Of a DNA stretch of 22,745 nt, positions 7,993-16,476 are shown in pieces. Numbering within the stretch: the stretch's first letter is position 1; each line of letters starts with the position of its first letter. Origin of the DNA: JAJFFW01 sp039187035 (GTDB lineage Bacteria; Pseudomonadota; Alphaproteobacteria; Caulobacterales; Parvularculaceae); NCBI GenBank assembly GCA_039187035.1, contig JBCCZS010000028.1, forward strand, positions 1 through 22,745. The letters run 5' to 3'. The notes under the pieces were generated by a model that was not told where the DNA came from, did no database searches, and saw only the letters and a list, made by a program, of their open reading frames with translations. The translations under genes were made by a program, and so were the position numbers.

Positions 7993-9336
7993 ATGTCCGG
8001 ACAAAGTGCGGCCGACCAATCCTTGTCGTTGCGGCTGGCTGAGCGTCTCGCCCGGCCGCCGACCGCCGACGACCGCAAGCGCGCCGCGCGGCACGTGATC
8101 GATTGGGCGGGGTGCGCCGTCGCGGCCCGCGCCGCGCCGGCGGCGCGCGCAATGGCGGCGTGTTTCCCGGGGGACGATCCGCGGGCCGATTGGCCGTCGG
8201 CCGCGATGGCGCTCGGCGCGCTCGGCAACGTTCTTGAAATGGACGACGTCGACAAGCGGGCGCTCTTGCACCCGGGGCCGGTCGTCGTGCCCGCCGCGTT
8301 GATCGCCGCCGCCCGAACGGGCGCAAGCGACGGCGCGATGCTCGACGCGATCGTCCGGGGCTACGAAGCGACGATCCGCGTGGGCCGGGCGGTCGGTCGG
8401 GGCCATTATCGCTTTTGGCACAATACCGGGACGTGCGGGCCGTTCGGCGCTGCGGCGGCGGCAGGGTCAATTATCGGTCTTGATACGGATCGCCTCGCGC
8501 AGGCGCTCGGTCTGGCGGGAACGCAATCGTCCGGGTTTTGGCAAGTGCGCCACGAACCTGAATCCCACGCCAAACAATTACACACGGCGCGCGCGACCCA
8601 TGCGGGCCTGAGCGCCGCCTATTTGGTCGCCGGCGGGTTTGTCGGCCTCCGGACGGTTCTTGAAGGCGCGCAAGGGTTCTTCGCGGCGACCTGTCCCGAC
8701 GGCGCGCCTTCGGCGGTGGTCGCCGAGGAAGCCGGCTGGGCTATCTATGACGTGAGTTTCAAGCCGTGGCCGGCGTGCCGCCATGCCCATGCGGCGATCG
8801 ACGCGGCGCTCGCCGCGCGCGACGACGGCGTCGAGGCGGGCGACGTGGCGGCGGCGGACGTTGAGACCTATGGCGACGCGGTCGTCTTCTGCGACAAACC
8901 GTATCCGGATGATACGCTGAGTGCGAAGTTTTCGCTGCAGCATGCCGCGGCGGCGACGTTGGTCTACGGCGCGCCGGGATTGGACCGTTTTGAAGGCGCC
9001 GGACTCGCCGACGCGCGAACCGCGGATCTACGCGCGCGGGTCGCCGTGTCGGTCGATCCCGAAATCGATGCGCGCTATCCGGCGCGTTTCGGGGCGCGGC
9101 TGACGATAAAGCGCCGCGACGGATCGGAATGCGTATATGACGCGCCGGACGCGTTCGGGGATCCCGAAAACCCCATGACCGACGCGGACGTTGAGCATAA
9201 ATTCCGTATGCTGGCCGACTATGCGGCGGTCGCTCCGGGCGCCGTCGACGCGGCGTTCGCAAGCGTCGAGGGGCCCTATGACGGGAAACTGTTGTGCGAG
9301 CAGGCGTTGCGCCTCGCGACGGGACAGGTCGCATGA
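7993..9336 (+). CDS. MmgE/PrpD-family dehydratase or decarboxylase, canonical type
   Basis: A 447-residue MmgE/PrpD protein; the family includes 2-methylcitrate dehydratase and cis-aconitate decarboxylase. By eye, four residues match the catalytic set described for cis-aconitate decarboxylases: Asp84/85 in EMDDVDK, His93 in LHPGPVV, His143 in WHNTGTCGPFG and Lys194 in HAKQLHTARATHAG. This suggests an active enzyme. It starts at ATG 7993, leads a plus-strand operon and overlaps the next MmgE/PrpD gene by 4 nt (ATGA). It is divergent from the CoA-transferase/GntR pair. No methylcitrate synthase or methylisocitrate lyase is nearby, so a standard 2-methylcitrate cycle is not supported here. The substrate is probably a tricarboxylate or substituted dicarboxylate. 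Confidence 0.9.
   Translation: MSGQSAADQSLSLRLAERLARPPTADDRKRAARHVIDWAGCAVAARAAPAARAMAACFPGDDPRADWPSAAMALGALGNVLEMDDVDKRALLHPGPVVVPAALIAAARTGASDGAMLDAIVRGYEATIRVGRAVGRGHYRFWHNTGTCGPFGAAAAAGSIIGLDTDRLAQALGLAGTQSSGFWQVRHEPESHAKQLHTARATHAGLSAAYLVAGGFVGLRTVLEGAQGFFAATCPDGAPSAVVAEEAGWAIYDVSFKPWPACRHAHAAIDAALAARDDGVEAGDVAAADVETYGDAVVFCDKPYPDDTLSAKFSLQHAAAATLVYGAPGLDRFEGAGLADARTADLRARVAVSVDPEIDARYPARFGARLTIKRRDGSECVYDAPDAFGDPENPMTDADVEHKFRMLADYAAVAPGAVDAAFASVEGPYDGKLLCEQALRLATGQVA
7994..8003. promoter_or_regulatory. Perfect palindrome TGTCCGGACA across a start codon, possible operator
   Basis: A perfect 10-nt inverted repeat (TGTCC/GGACA) begins at the second base of the first MmgE/PrpD start codon, next to the 90-nt divergent region shared with the CoA-transferase gene. 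GntR-type dimers use short palindromes, and the neighbouring GntR gene makes autoregulation plausible. A 10-nt palindrome in GC-rich DNA can arise by chance. Confidence 0.25.
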
Positions 9337-10703
9337 CCGCCGCTCCGGAGCGTTTCGTGCGCCACGCGTTGGAGACGCACGCAAGCGACATACCGCCCCG
9401 CGCGCTCGAGCGGGCGCGGGTTTTTGTTCTTGATACGCTCGGCGTCGGCGTCGCGGGGTCCGTTGCGCCCTATGCGGAGGACGTTCTGTCGACCGCATTG
9501 CGATGGGGGCGTGCGGGCGATGCAGAGCCGTCCGCGCGTGTTTTCGGACGCGCGCACCGATTGCCGCCGACGTCGGCCGCCTTCGTCAACGCCTTTCAGA
9601 TTCACTGCCAAGAGTTCGATTGCGTCCATGAGCCGGCGGTCGTTCACCCGATGGCGAGCGTCTTCGCCGCGCTCGCCGCCGAGGTCGATGCGCAGGGCGG
9701 CGCCGTCTCCGGCCGTGAGCTGACGGCCGCGACCGTCGTCGCCGTCGACGTTGCGGCGGCGCTCGGCGTCGCGGCGCGGGCCCCCATCCGGTTTTTTCGA
9801 CCCGCCAACGCCGGCGTATTCGGCGCCGCGCTCGGCGTTGCGCGGCTACGCGGTTTTGCGCCCGAACAGGCGCACGACGCGCTGGGCTACGCGCTCGCCC
9901 AATGCGCAGGCACGATGCAAGCCCATGTCGAAGGCAAGCCGGCCCTCCCCATACAGATCGCCGGGGCCGCGCGCGCTGCGCTCGTTGCATGTGATCTCGC
10001 CGAGCAGGGCGTACCGGGACCGCACGACGTCTTTGAAGGACCGTTCGGATACCTCCAATTGTTCGAAGGCGACTGGGACCTGGCGCCGGCGCTCGACGGT
10101 CTCGGCGCGGTTTGGCGGATCGAAGAGGTCTCGCACAAGCCGTTCCCGACCGGACGCGCGGCGCAAGGCGGCGTCACCGCATTTCAGGAGTTGCGCGCCA
10201 ACGGCGTCGCGGCCGATGCGGTCGAAGCGGTCACCTTGACGGCGCCGCCATTGATCAAACGCCTCGTCGGTCGCCCCTTCAAGGCCGACATGGGCGTGAA
10301 CTACGCGCGGCTATGTTTTCCTTATATCGGTGCGTGCGTCTTAATTGACGGCGATATCGGCCTGCGGGATTTCAGCGCCGAACGCCTGGCCGACCCGGCG
10401 GCGGCGGCGCTTGCGGCGTGCATTGAAGTCGTCGACGACGGCGGGCGCGATCCGGCGGCGTTCGCCCCGCAAATCGCTACGGCGCGGTTGAAGACGGGCG
10501 CCGTCGTCGAGGCGCGCGTCGACGCGCTTTACGGCTCGCCCGCCGAGCCGATGGATAAAGCCGCCTACGAACGGAAATTTCGTCGGTGTTTGGAATTCGC
10601 CGGCTGCACCGACGCCGTCGCCGATCGCGTGCTTGACGTCGCCGATCGTCTTGACGCGGCGCCGGACGCCCGCGCGTTAATCGACGCGCTCGAACAAACC
10701 TGA
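9333..10703 (+). CDS. MmgE/PrpD-family protein of a divergent subfamily
   Basis: A 456-residue protein starting at ATG 9333, which overlaps the previous stop (ATGA). It keeps the family architecture: RARVFVLDTLGVGVAGS near residue 30, ending in the C-terminal KFRRCLEFAG region. Asp96 (CQEFDCVHE) and His105 (VHPMASVFAAL) are present. The second active-site His of its neighbour is replaced by Arg156 in FFRPANAGVFG, and the KxLH lysine segment is replaced by GKPALPIQIAGAARAAL. It also has the FEGPFGYLQLFEGDW block that I associate with a separate MmgE/PrpD subfamily. It therefore probably catalyses a different step from the first gene, or forms a mixed complex with it. The next gene starts 15 nt downstream. 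Confidence 0.88.
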   Translation: MTAAPERFVRHALETHASDIPPRALERARVFVLDTLGVGVAGSVAPYAEDVLSTALRWGRAGDAEPSARVFGRAHRLPPTSAAFVNAFQIHCQEFDCVHEPAVVHPMASVFAALAAEVDAQGGAVSGRELTAATVVAVDVAAALGVAARAPIRFFRPANAGVFGAALGVARLRGFAPEQAHDALGYALAQCAGTMQAHVEGKPALPIQIAGAARAALVACDLAEQGVPGPHDVFEGPFGYLQLFEGDWDLAPALDGLGAVWRIEEVSHKPFPTGRAAQGGVTAFQELRANGVAADAVEAVTLTAPPLIKRLVGRPFKADMGVNYARLCFPYIGACVLIDGDIGLRDFSAERLADPAAAALAACIEVVDDGGRDPAAFAPQIATARLKTGAVVEARVDALYGSPAEPMDKAAYERKFRRCLEFAGCTDAVADRVLDVADRLDAAPDARALIDALEQT

Positions 10704-10718
10704 CGGGATCGATACGCC

Positions 10719-12110
10719 ATGGACGCACACCGCACGTACTTCAATTCGGTCGACTGGGCCGCGCTGGAGGCCGATCACCCCATCGGAGACGCCTTTACGC
10801 GCTTGATAACCACGATCTCGCGCGACGCGTTGCGCGCGCGTCAGGAGGCGCTTTTCGCCCGCTGCGTCGCGCGGGCGTGGCGCACGCAGTTTTATCAAAA
10901 ACTCTGGGGCGAGGCGGGGATCGCGCAAGGCGAGCCGTTGACGCTGGACGCGCTCCCTGATCTGCCGGTTTTCGACAAAGCGGACATTATGGACTCGATC
11001 GCGCGCAATCCGCCGTTCGGCGACTTTGCGGGCTTTGAGGGGTATGCGGACGGCGAGCGGCCGCCGTCGATCCTCCATACGACCTCGGGGACGACGGGAA
11101 CCCCGCAGGTGCTCTTGTTCGGCCCGAAGAGCCGCGAAGCGCAGAACCTGCTTTTGGGGCGTCTTTATCGTTTCCAGGGATTGCGTCCGGACGACGTCAT
11201 CCACTCCGTTTACGGACATGGGATGATCAATGGCGGCCACTACGTGCGCGAAGCGGTCACCCATTGGACGAGTGCGATATTTCTGTCCGCCGGGACGGGC
11301 GTTGAAACGCGCTCGGCGCGCCAGGTCGAGTTGATGCGTGATTTCGGCGCAACCGCCATCGTCGGCTTTGCGGACTATATCAAGAAGCTCGCCGTTGTGG
11401 CGCGCGACGCCGGCATCGTACCGGGACGCGACATCACGATCCGGATGATCTCCGGCCACCTCGGACGGGAAGACAAAGCCGCGCTTTCGGAAAGCTGGGG
11501 CGGCCCTGAGTGCTTCGATTGGTACGGGGTCGGCGACACCGGCGCGATCGCGGGTGAAGGGCCCGACCGCGACGGGCTCTACGTTATGGAAGACGCGCAA
11601 TATCTCGAAGTATGCGACATCGATACGCACAAACCCGTCGAGCCCGGCGACGAAGGGGACATGGTCGTCACCTGTCTTTATAAAGACGATATCTACCCGA
11701 TCATCCGATTCAACACCCACGACGTGACGAAAATCATCACGCGGCCGTCGTCGATTGATGCGAAGTTTCAGCGGATTGAGGGCTTCCTTGGCCGGTCGGA
11801 CAATATGATTAAGATCCGCGGCATCAATATTTTCCCGCAAGCGATCGGTCCGATCTTGGAGGACGTGCCGGCGTTCGACGGCGAGTTTATCTGCAAGGCG
11901 GTCCGGGACGAGGCGGGCCGAGACGATTTCATCGTTTTGGCGGAAGTCAAAGAGAAGACGGACGCCGTGGCGAACGCGCTCGCCGGCGTTTTAAAGAAGA
12001 CTCTCGGGATCGCCCCGGTGGTCGAGCTGCATGATCGCGGCGGTCTTGCGTCCTTAACGCAAACTGAGGTGCGGCAAAAGCCGATCCGGTTGATTGATGA
12101 ACGCTTCTGA
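10719..12110 (+). CDS. PaaK-like AMP-forming acyl-/aryl-CoA ligase
   Basis: A 463-residue adenylate-forming enzyme of the phenylacetate-CoA ligase (PaaK) type, which activates a carboxylate with ATP and CoA. The P-loop-like TTSGTTGTPQ motif is at residues 121-130. DWYGVGDTGAIAGEG is the A5-type motif, GRSDNMIKIRGINIFPQ marks the hinge to the C-terminal domain, and RQKPIRLID near the end carries the expected catalytic Lys454. It is longer than CapK fragments and fits full-length PaaK (about 430-440). It starts 15 nt after the second MmgE/PrpD gene and overlaps the amidase start by 14 nt, so it belongs to the same operon. No phenylacetate ring-epoxidase genes (paaA-E) are present, so the substrate need not be aromatic. 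Confidence 0.88.
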   Translation: MDAHRTYFNSVDWAALEADHPIGDAFTRLITTISRDALRARQEALFARCVARAWRTQFYQKLWGEAGIAQGEPLTLDALPDLPVFDKADIMDSIARNPPFGDFAGFEGYADGERPPSILHTTSGTTGTPQVLLFGPKSREAQNLLLGRLYRFQGLRPDDVIHSVYGHGMINGGHYVREAVTHWTSAIFLSAGTGVETRSARQVELMRDFGATAIVGFADYIKKLAVVARDAGIVPGRDITIRMISGHLGREDKAALSESWGGPECFDWYGVGDTGAIAGEGPDRDGLYVMEDAQYLEVCDIDTHKPVEPGDEGDMVVTCLYKDDIYPIIRFNTHDVTKIITRPSSIDAKFQRIEGFLGRSDNMIKIRGINIFPQAIGPILEDVPAFDGEFICKAVRDEAGRDDFIVLAEVKEKTDAVANALAGVLKKTLGIAPVVELHDRGGLASLTQTEVRQKPIRLIDERF

Positions 12111-13437
12111 TCGGGCGAACCGCTTCTTGGCGGACGGGCCCAGCGTCTTGTCGCTTGCGCATGCGTTCGGGACCGGGGCCGACGCTCCGTCCGCCGCGCT
12201 CGCCCGGGCCTTTTCGCGCATCGAAGAGACGAACGGCGCCGTAAACGCGTTTCTTCATCTGCGTACGGACGCCGCGCGCGACGAGGCGTCGGCGTCCGAC
12301 GCGCGATGGCGCTCAGGCGCGCCCTTGTCGCCGATCGACGGAACGCCGTTCGGCGTTAAGGCCAATATCGCCGTCGCCGGTTTGCCATGGCACGCGGGGG
12401 TAGGGGCCTATCGCGACCGAATAGCGGCCGAAGACGCGGACGTCGTTCGCCTCTTGAAAGCGGCCGGGGCCGTCGCGGTCGGCGTCGTCAACATGCACGA
12501 GGGCGCGCTCGGCGCGACGACCGACAATCCGCATTTCGGCCGGTGCGGCAATCCATGGGACACGGATCTTACGCCGGGCGGTTCGTCCGGGGGCTCGGCC
12601 GCAGCCGTGGCGGCGGGGATGTGCGCGTTTGCGCTGGGTACGGACACGATGGGGAGCGTGCGCATCCCGTCCGCTTATTGCGGGATTGCCGGCGTCAAAC
12701 CCACGTTCGGCGCGGTTCCAGGCGACGGGCTTATCGACCTCTCGCCGAGCTTGGATCATATCGGGCCGCACGCGCGCTCAGTCGCCGATTGCGCGGCGGT
12801 TCTGTCCGTGCTCGCCGGCACGCCTATTACGCTAGACGCGACGCGCCGTTACCGGGTCGCGATCGGGCGGTGGGGCGACGCCGTCGCGTGCGAACCGGGC
12901 GTAGCGGCGGGCTTCGACCGGGCGGTGTCCGCGCTGCGCGAAATTGCCGATTTAACGGACGTCGCCATCGACGATATCGATTTCGGCCGGCTGCGACGGC
13001 GCGGGTTGCTGATTAGCGAACGCGAGGGCTATGCGGCGCATGAAGCGGCGCTGGCGGCCGGCGGGGCCGGCTTCTCCGATGAGTTCCGTATGCTGCTCGA
13101 ATGGGGACACGGACAGCCTGACGACAAGCTTGACGCGGCGCGTGCGGCGATAGCGGCGGCCGGCCAAACGGTTCGTCGCCTGATCGGCGAGCATGACGCG
13201 CTCGTCTTGCCGACGACGCCGCAAGGGCCGTTCCCCTTCGGAGAGGACGCGCCCGCCAACCAAGCGGACTTCACGGCGCTTGCAAATTTCGCGGGCGCGC
13301 CCGCCGTTGCGACGCCCGCAGCGGCCGGCGCCCGCAACCAGCCCCCGCCGTCGGTGCAGTTTATCGGCGCGCCCGGCGATGATGCGACGGTGTTGTCGCT
13401 GGCGGCGGCGTTTGAGAAAGCGAGCAGGCTTACTTGA
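12097..13437 (+). CDS. Amidase (amidase-signature family)
   Basis: A 446-residue amidase-signature hydrolase that cleaves an amide to a carboxylate plus ammonia or amine. The Ser-cisSer-Lys triad is readable: Lys88 in GTPFGVKANIA, Ser163 in GGSSGGSAAA, and the nucleophile Ser187 in GTDTMGSVRIP. The length is normal for the family, which includes GatA-like, allophanate and biuret hydrolases. ATG 12097 lies inside the last codons of the CoA ligase (14-nt overlap); a TTG at 12094 is possible. The 3' end overlaps the convergent crotonase gene by 8 nt. No GatB or GatC lies nearby, so this is a catabolic amidase rather than a tRNA amidotransferase subunit. It fits a pathway that handles amide-containing acids. 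Confidence 0.9.
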   Translation: MNASDRANRFLADGPSVLSLAHAFGTGADAPSAALARAFSRIEETNGAVNAFLHLRTDAARDEASASDARWRSGAPLSPIDGTPFGVKANIAVAGLPWHAGVGAYRDRIAAEDADVVRLLKAAGAVAVGVVNMHEGALGATTDNPHFGRCGNPWDTDLTPGGSSGGSAAAVAAGMCAFALGTDTMGSVRIPSAYCGIAGVKPTFGAVPGDGLIDLSPSLDHIGPHARSVADCAAVLSVLAGTPITLDATRRYRVAIGRWGDAVACEPGVAAGFDRAVSALREIADLTDVAIDDIDFGRLRRRGLLISEREGYAAHEAALAAGGAGFSDEFRMLLEWGHGQPDDKLDAARAAIAAAGQTVRRLIGEHDALVLPTTPQGPFPFGEDAPANQADFTALANFAGAPAVATPAAAGARNQPPPSVQFIGAPGDDATVLSLAAAFEKASRLT

Positions 13438-14212
13438 CGGGGAAGTCCGGTCGGCGCTTGTCCAAAAACGCGCGATAGCCCTCTCGAAAGTCGGGACCCG
13501 CAAACCCTCCCAACATGAGCGCCATGGCCTCGCCGTCGCTGTCGTCGCTCAGCAGTCTAAACATCGACTTCGTTGCGCGTACGGACCATTGCGACTTATC
13601 GGCGATCGCGGCGACGAAGGCGTCGACGGCCTGGTCGAGGGCGCCGGCGGCCGCGACGTCGTCGACGAGGCCGACGGCCTTGGCCTCGGCCGCGTCGATA
13701 ATGTCGGCGGTCATTAGGAGCCGCTTGGCCGCGCCGGCCCCGACGGCGGCCGCGAGCCTGCGCGTGTCGTCGGCGGAGTAGACGAGGCCCAATTTGCTCG
13801 GCGTGATGCCGAGACGCGCGCTATCGTCGGCGAACCGAAAGTCGCAGGCGAGCGCGATCGACACGCCGCCGCCGACGCACGCGCCGCGGATGCGCGCAAT
13901 GGTCGGTTTGGTCGACGTTTCTAGAACCTTCAATCCGGAAAGCATCGTATGCGTATAATCGGCAGCGCTTTGGGGCGTGCGATAGACGTCTTCAAATTCG
14001 CTAATGTCGGCGCCGGCGGCGAAGGCGTTCCCGGCCCCGGTCACGATGATGACTTTTGCGCGCGCGTCGGCGTCCGCTTCTTTTACGGCGCCGGGCAGGG
14101 CGGCCCACATCGCCGCGGAGACGGCGTTCTTTTTGTCCGGCTGGCTCAACGTGATAACGCCGGCGTCGCCGGCGACGGCGTAGGTGACGCCCGCGGTCAC
14201 GACCCGCTCCAC
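13430..14212 (-). CDS. Crotonase-superfamily (enoyl-CoA hydratase/isomerase-like) protein lacking both hydratase Glu residues
   Basis: A 260-residue crotonase-fold protein. Oxyanion-hole segments are AFAAGADISEF (residues 63-73) and GACVGGGVSIAL (110-121), followed by ACDFRFAD. The two Glu residues needed for hydration in rat enoyl-CoA hydratase (Glu144 and Glu164) align by eye with Ser118 and Ser139 (ITPSKLG). A simple hydratase activity is therefore unlikely; isomerase, decarboxylase, thioesterase or C-C hydrolase chemistry is more plausible. The start is GTG 14212, which overlaps the end of the upstream GntR gene by 16 nt, so the two form a coupled operon. Its 3' end overlaps the convergent amidase by 8 nt. 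Confidence 0.88.
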   Translation of the reverse strand: MERVVTAGVTYAVAGDAGVITLSQPDKKNAVSAAMWAALPGAVKEADADARAKVIIVTGAGNAFAAGADISEFEDVYRTPQSAADYTHTMLSGLKVLETSTKPTIARIRGACVGGGVSIALACDFRFADDSARLGITPSKLGLVYSADDTRRLAAAVGAGAAKRLLMTADIIDAAEAKAVGLVDDVAAAGALDQAVDAFVAAIADKSQWSVRATKSMFRLLSDDSDGEAMALMLGGFAGPDFREGYRAFLDKRRPDFPVK

Positions 14213-15036
14213 CGATCGCCGCCGTCGCCGCGATGGCGCGTCAGGCGCATATGGTAGTTGAACCGGTCCGGCAGGTAATGCGCCTCGATCGCCTGGACCG
14301 CACGTCCGTCGCGGTCGCGCATAATCCGGTCAATTTTGAAGAGCGGCGCGCCGGGGGCGATCTCCAACTTTGCGGCGATGTCGTCGTCCGCCGGCACGGC
14401 GGTCATCGTCTGTTCGGCGCTTTCCGGCGCCGCGCCTGCCCGATCCAACAAGGTCAAGAGCGGCGTGTTGGCGAGTTCATCATCCGTGTACCGATCGGCG
14501 ATGTCGAGCGGGACGTAGGTTACAAGATAGGAGAACGGCGCTTGATCGAGACGCCGCAGACGGACGGCTTTTTCCACCTTGCCGCCCGCCGGCAAAACCA
14601 ACGCGTCGGCGATGTGGGCTGGAGGCGCGACCTTGTTGACGGACAATAGCTCGACCTCCGTCTCGAGGCCCATTTTGCGCAGATTGTCCATGAACGTGGA
14701 AAAGCTGCCGCGCACGACCGCATGGCCCGGGCCGCCGGTGACGATCGTCCCGCGGCCGCGCATACGCCGCACCTGCCCGGCCAGCGCGAGGTCGTTAAGG
14801 GCCCGTTTAACGGTGATGCGCGAGACGTCGAACTCCTGGGCGAGATCGAGCTCGCCCGGCAGCACGCTGCCTTGCGGGTAGGAGCCGTCGGTGATTGAGC
14901 GCAAGATCGACTCGCGGATCTGGACGTGGAGCGGCGCGCGTGCGGTGCGCGCCGTCTGCGGCGGCGCGTCGGCGGCTTCGCTCTCGCTTGATCGCCTCCT
15001 AAGGGGCTTTCGCCCGCTCGCCGCGTTGTCCGCCAA
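14197..15036 (-). CDS. GntR-family transcriptional regulator, HutC/FarR (UTRA) type, copy 2
   Basis: A 279-residue regulator with a basic, low-complexity N-terminal extension (residues 1-32), a GntR winged helix-turn-helix (about 34-100; QGSVLPGELDLAQEFDVSRI, then RMRGRGTIV) and a C-terminal UTRA domain (VEKAVRLRRLDQAPFSYL, GAPLFKIDRIMRD, ending DRFNYHMRL). The start is TTG 15036 with AGGA 8 nt upstream; no ATG or GTG is available upstream of the DNA-binding domain, so the exact N-terminus is less certain. It is transcribed ahead of the crotonase gene with a 16-nt overlap and diverges from the aconitase-family operon. It probably represses both units from the 123-nt spacer. It is only distantly similar to the first GntR protein in the window. 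Confidence 0.88.
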   Translation of the reverse strand: MADNAASGRKPLRRRSSESEAADAPPQTARTARAPLHVQIRESILRSITDGSYPQGSVLPGELDLAQEFDVSRITVKRALNDLALAGQVRRMRGRGTIVTGGPGHAVVRGSFSTFMDNLRKMGLETEVELLSVNKVAPPAHIADALVLPAGGKVEKAVRLRRLDQAPFSYLVTYVPLDIADRYTDDELANTPLLTLLDRAGAAPESAEQTMTAVPADDDIAAKLEIAPGAPLFKIDRIMRDRDGRAVQAIEAHYLPDRFNYHMRLTRHRGDGGDRWSGS

Positions 15037-15159
15037 TGCTTCGATCCTGCCGTTCGTTCGCGCCTTCGCCGTTAGTGTAGATGTGTTATCGTTTAAAGTC
15101 AGTGGGTTGACGCGGCGTCTCGTTCACGAAGGCGGCGCGGGCGAAGGAGCGGCGCAGGG
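15037..15159. promoter_or_regulatory. Divergent promoter region between GntR (copy 2) and the aconitase-family operon
   Basis: A non-coding spacer of 123 nt between two divergent start codons. It contains an AT-rich island at 15071-15099 (GTTAGTGTAGATGTG, then TTATCGTTTAAAGT) that stands out in GC-rich surroundings, and TTGACG at 15107-15112, a possible -35 element reading plus. AAGGAG at 15144-15149 serves the downstream GTG. I do not see a clean -10 or a perfect operator palindrome. Confidence 0.4.
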
Positions 15160-16476
15160 GTGACGGCGAACGCGGAGGTGACGCGAGGGGCGACGCGAGA
15201 GACGGGGCGCGGGCGCACCTTAGCCGAGAAAATCATCGCCCGCGCCGCCGGCCGCCCGCATGCGACGCCGGGCGATATTGTCACCGTCGCGGTCGATTTA
15301 GCGATGGCGCATGATTCCAGCGGGCCGCGCCGGTGGCGCCCGCACCTCGAAGCGCTCGGCGTCGGCCTCTGGGACCCCGACAAGGTGGTGATCGTTTCCG
15401 ATCATTACGTGCCGGCCGTCGACGCGGCGAGCGCGGCGATCCTGAAAGACGTGCGTGATTTCGTCCGCGCCTACGGCGTTACGCGTTTTTTCGACATGCG
15501 CGGCATCAGTCACGCGGTCATGCCGGAGCACGGGCTCTTGCGGCCCGGCATGTTGTGCGCGGGCGGCGACAGCCATTCGCCGCATGGCGGGGCTTTCGGC
15601 TGCTTCATCGCCGGGTTCGGCGCGACCGACATGACGGCGATCGCGGTGACGGGAGAGACGTGGTTGACCGTGCCGGCGACGCGGCGCGTTGCGTGGAACG
15701 GCCGGTTCCAGGACGGCGTCAGCGCGAAGGACGTCATGTTGTTTCTGGCCCGAGAAATCGGCGCGGAAAATCACAATCTCGTCATCGAATATGCGGGCGA
15801 CACCGTCGCGGCGATGTCCATGGAGGAGCGGATGACGCTCTGCAACATGGCGGCCGAATTGGGGGCGGACACCGGCATCGTCGAACCGGACGCGACGACG
15901 CTCGCGCATATTCGCGCGCATGGCGGCGCCGTCGACGACGCTGCGCTCGACGCTTGGCGCTCGGATGCGGACGCCGCCTATCACTCCGCCTTCGCGTTCG
16001 ACGCCGCGGCGTTAGCCCCGCAGATCGCCGCGCCGCACTTTCCGGGCAATTCCTCTTCGGTCGCCGATATGAACCGTGTACGCATTGATCAAGCCTATAT
16101 CGGCGCCTGCGTCGGGGCGAAGTACGAAGACCTCGCAATGGCGGCGCGCGTTCTTGAAGGCCGGACGGTGCGCGACGGCGTGCGCTTGTTGATCGCGCCG
16201 GCGACGACGAAAGTGACCGAACAAGCCGCCAAGTCCGGCGTATTGGCGACGCTGACGCAGGCCGGCGGCATCCTCTTGCCGTCCGGATGCGGCGCATGCG
16301 CCGGCATGGGGCACGGGCTCCTCGCCGCGGGGGATGTTTGCATTTCAACGACCAACCGGAACTTCCAGGGCCGGATGGGCCACAAAGATGCGTTCGTCTA
16401 TCTAGGCTCGCCCTATTCGGTCGCGTCCGCGGCCGTCGCCGGCGAGATCGTTGATCCGCGGGCGTACCTGTCATGA
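15160..16476 (+). CDS. Aconitase-family hydro-lyase, large (Fe-S) subunit, LeuC-like
   Basis: A 438-residue large subunit of a two-subunit aconitase-superfamily enzyme, binding a [4Fe-4S] cluster and (de)hydrating a carboxylic acid. The cluster ligands are Cys317 (YIGACVGAKYEDL) and Cys377/Cys380 (SGCGACAGMGHG). CAGGDSHSPHGGAFGCF near 133-149 and NRNFQGRMGHKDAFVYL near 399-415 are family hallmarks. The GTG 15160 start has AAGGAG 10 nt upstream. It overlaps its small-subunit gene by 4 nt. The IGAC motif followed by Val-Gly rather than Thr-Asn differs from classical LeuC (IGSCTN), and no leuA or leuB lies nearby. A catabolic hydratase, of the maleate, citraconate or dimethylmaleate type, is therefore more likely than leucine synthesis. 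Confidence 0.88.
   Translation: MTANAEVTRGATRETGRGRTLAEKIIARAAGRPHATPGDIVTVAVDLAMAHDSSGPRRWRPHLEALGVGLWDPDKVVIVSDHYVPAVDAASAAILKDVRDFVRAYGVTRFFDMRGISHAVMPEHGLLRPGMLCAGGDSHSPHGGAFGCFIAGFGATDMTAIAVTGETWLTVPATRRVAWNGRFQDGVSAKDVMLFLAREIGAENHNLVIEYAGDTVAAMSMEERMTLCNMAAELGADTGIVEPDATTLAHIRAHGGAVDDAALDAWRSDADAAYHSAFAFDAAALAPQIAAPHFPGNSSSVADMNRVRIDQAYIGACVGAKYEDLAMAARVLEGRTVRDGVRLLIAPATTKVTEQAAKSGVLATLTQAGGILLPSGCGACAGMGHGLLAAGDVCISTTNRNFQGRMGHKDAFVYLGSPYSVASAAVAGEIVDPRAYLS

Noticed and set aside
7903..8421. N-terminal extension of the class I CoA-transferase open frame
   Set aside because: The extra residues are Arg/Pro-rich, overlap the opposite-strand MmgE/PrpD gene, and lie before the point where family similarity begins.
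7993..10703. 2-methylcitrate cycle (prpBCD) assignment for the MmgE/PrpD pair
   Set aside because: No methylcitrate synthase or methylisocitrate lyase is present in the window, and the second protein belongs to a diverged subfamily.
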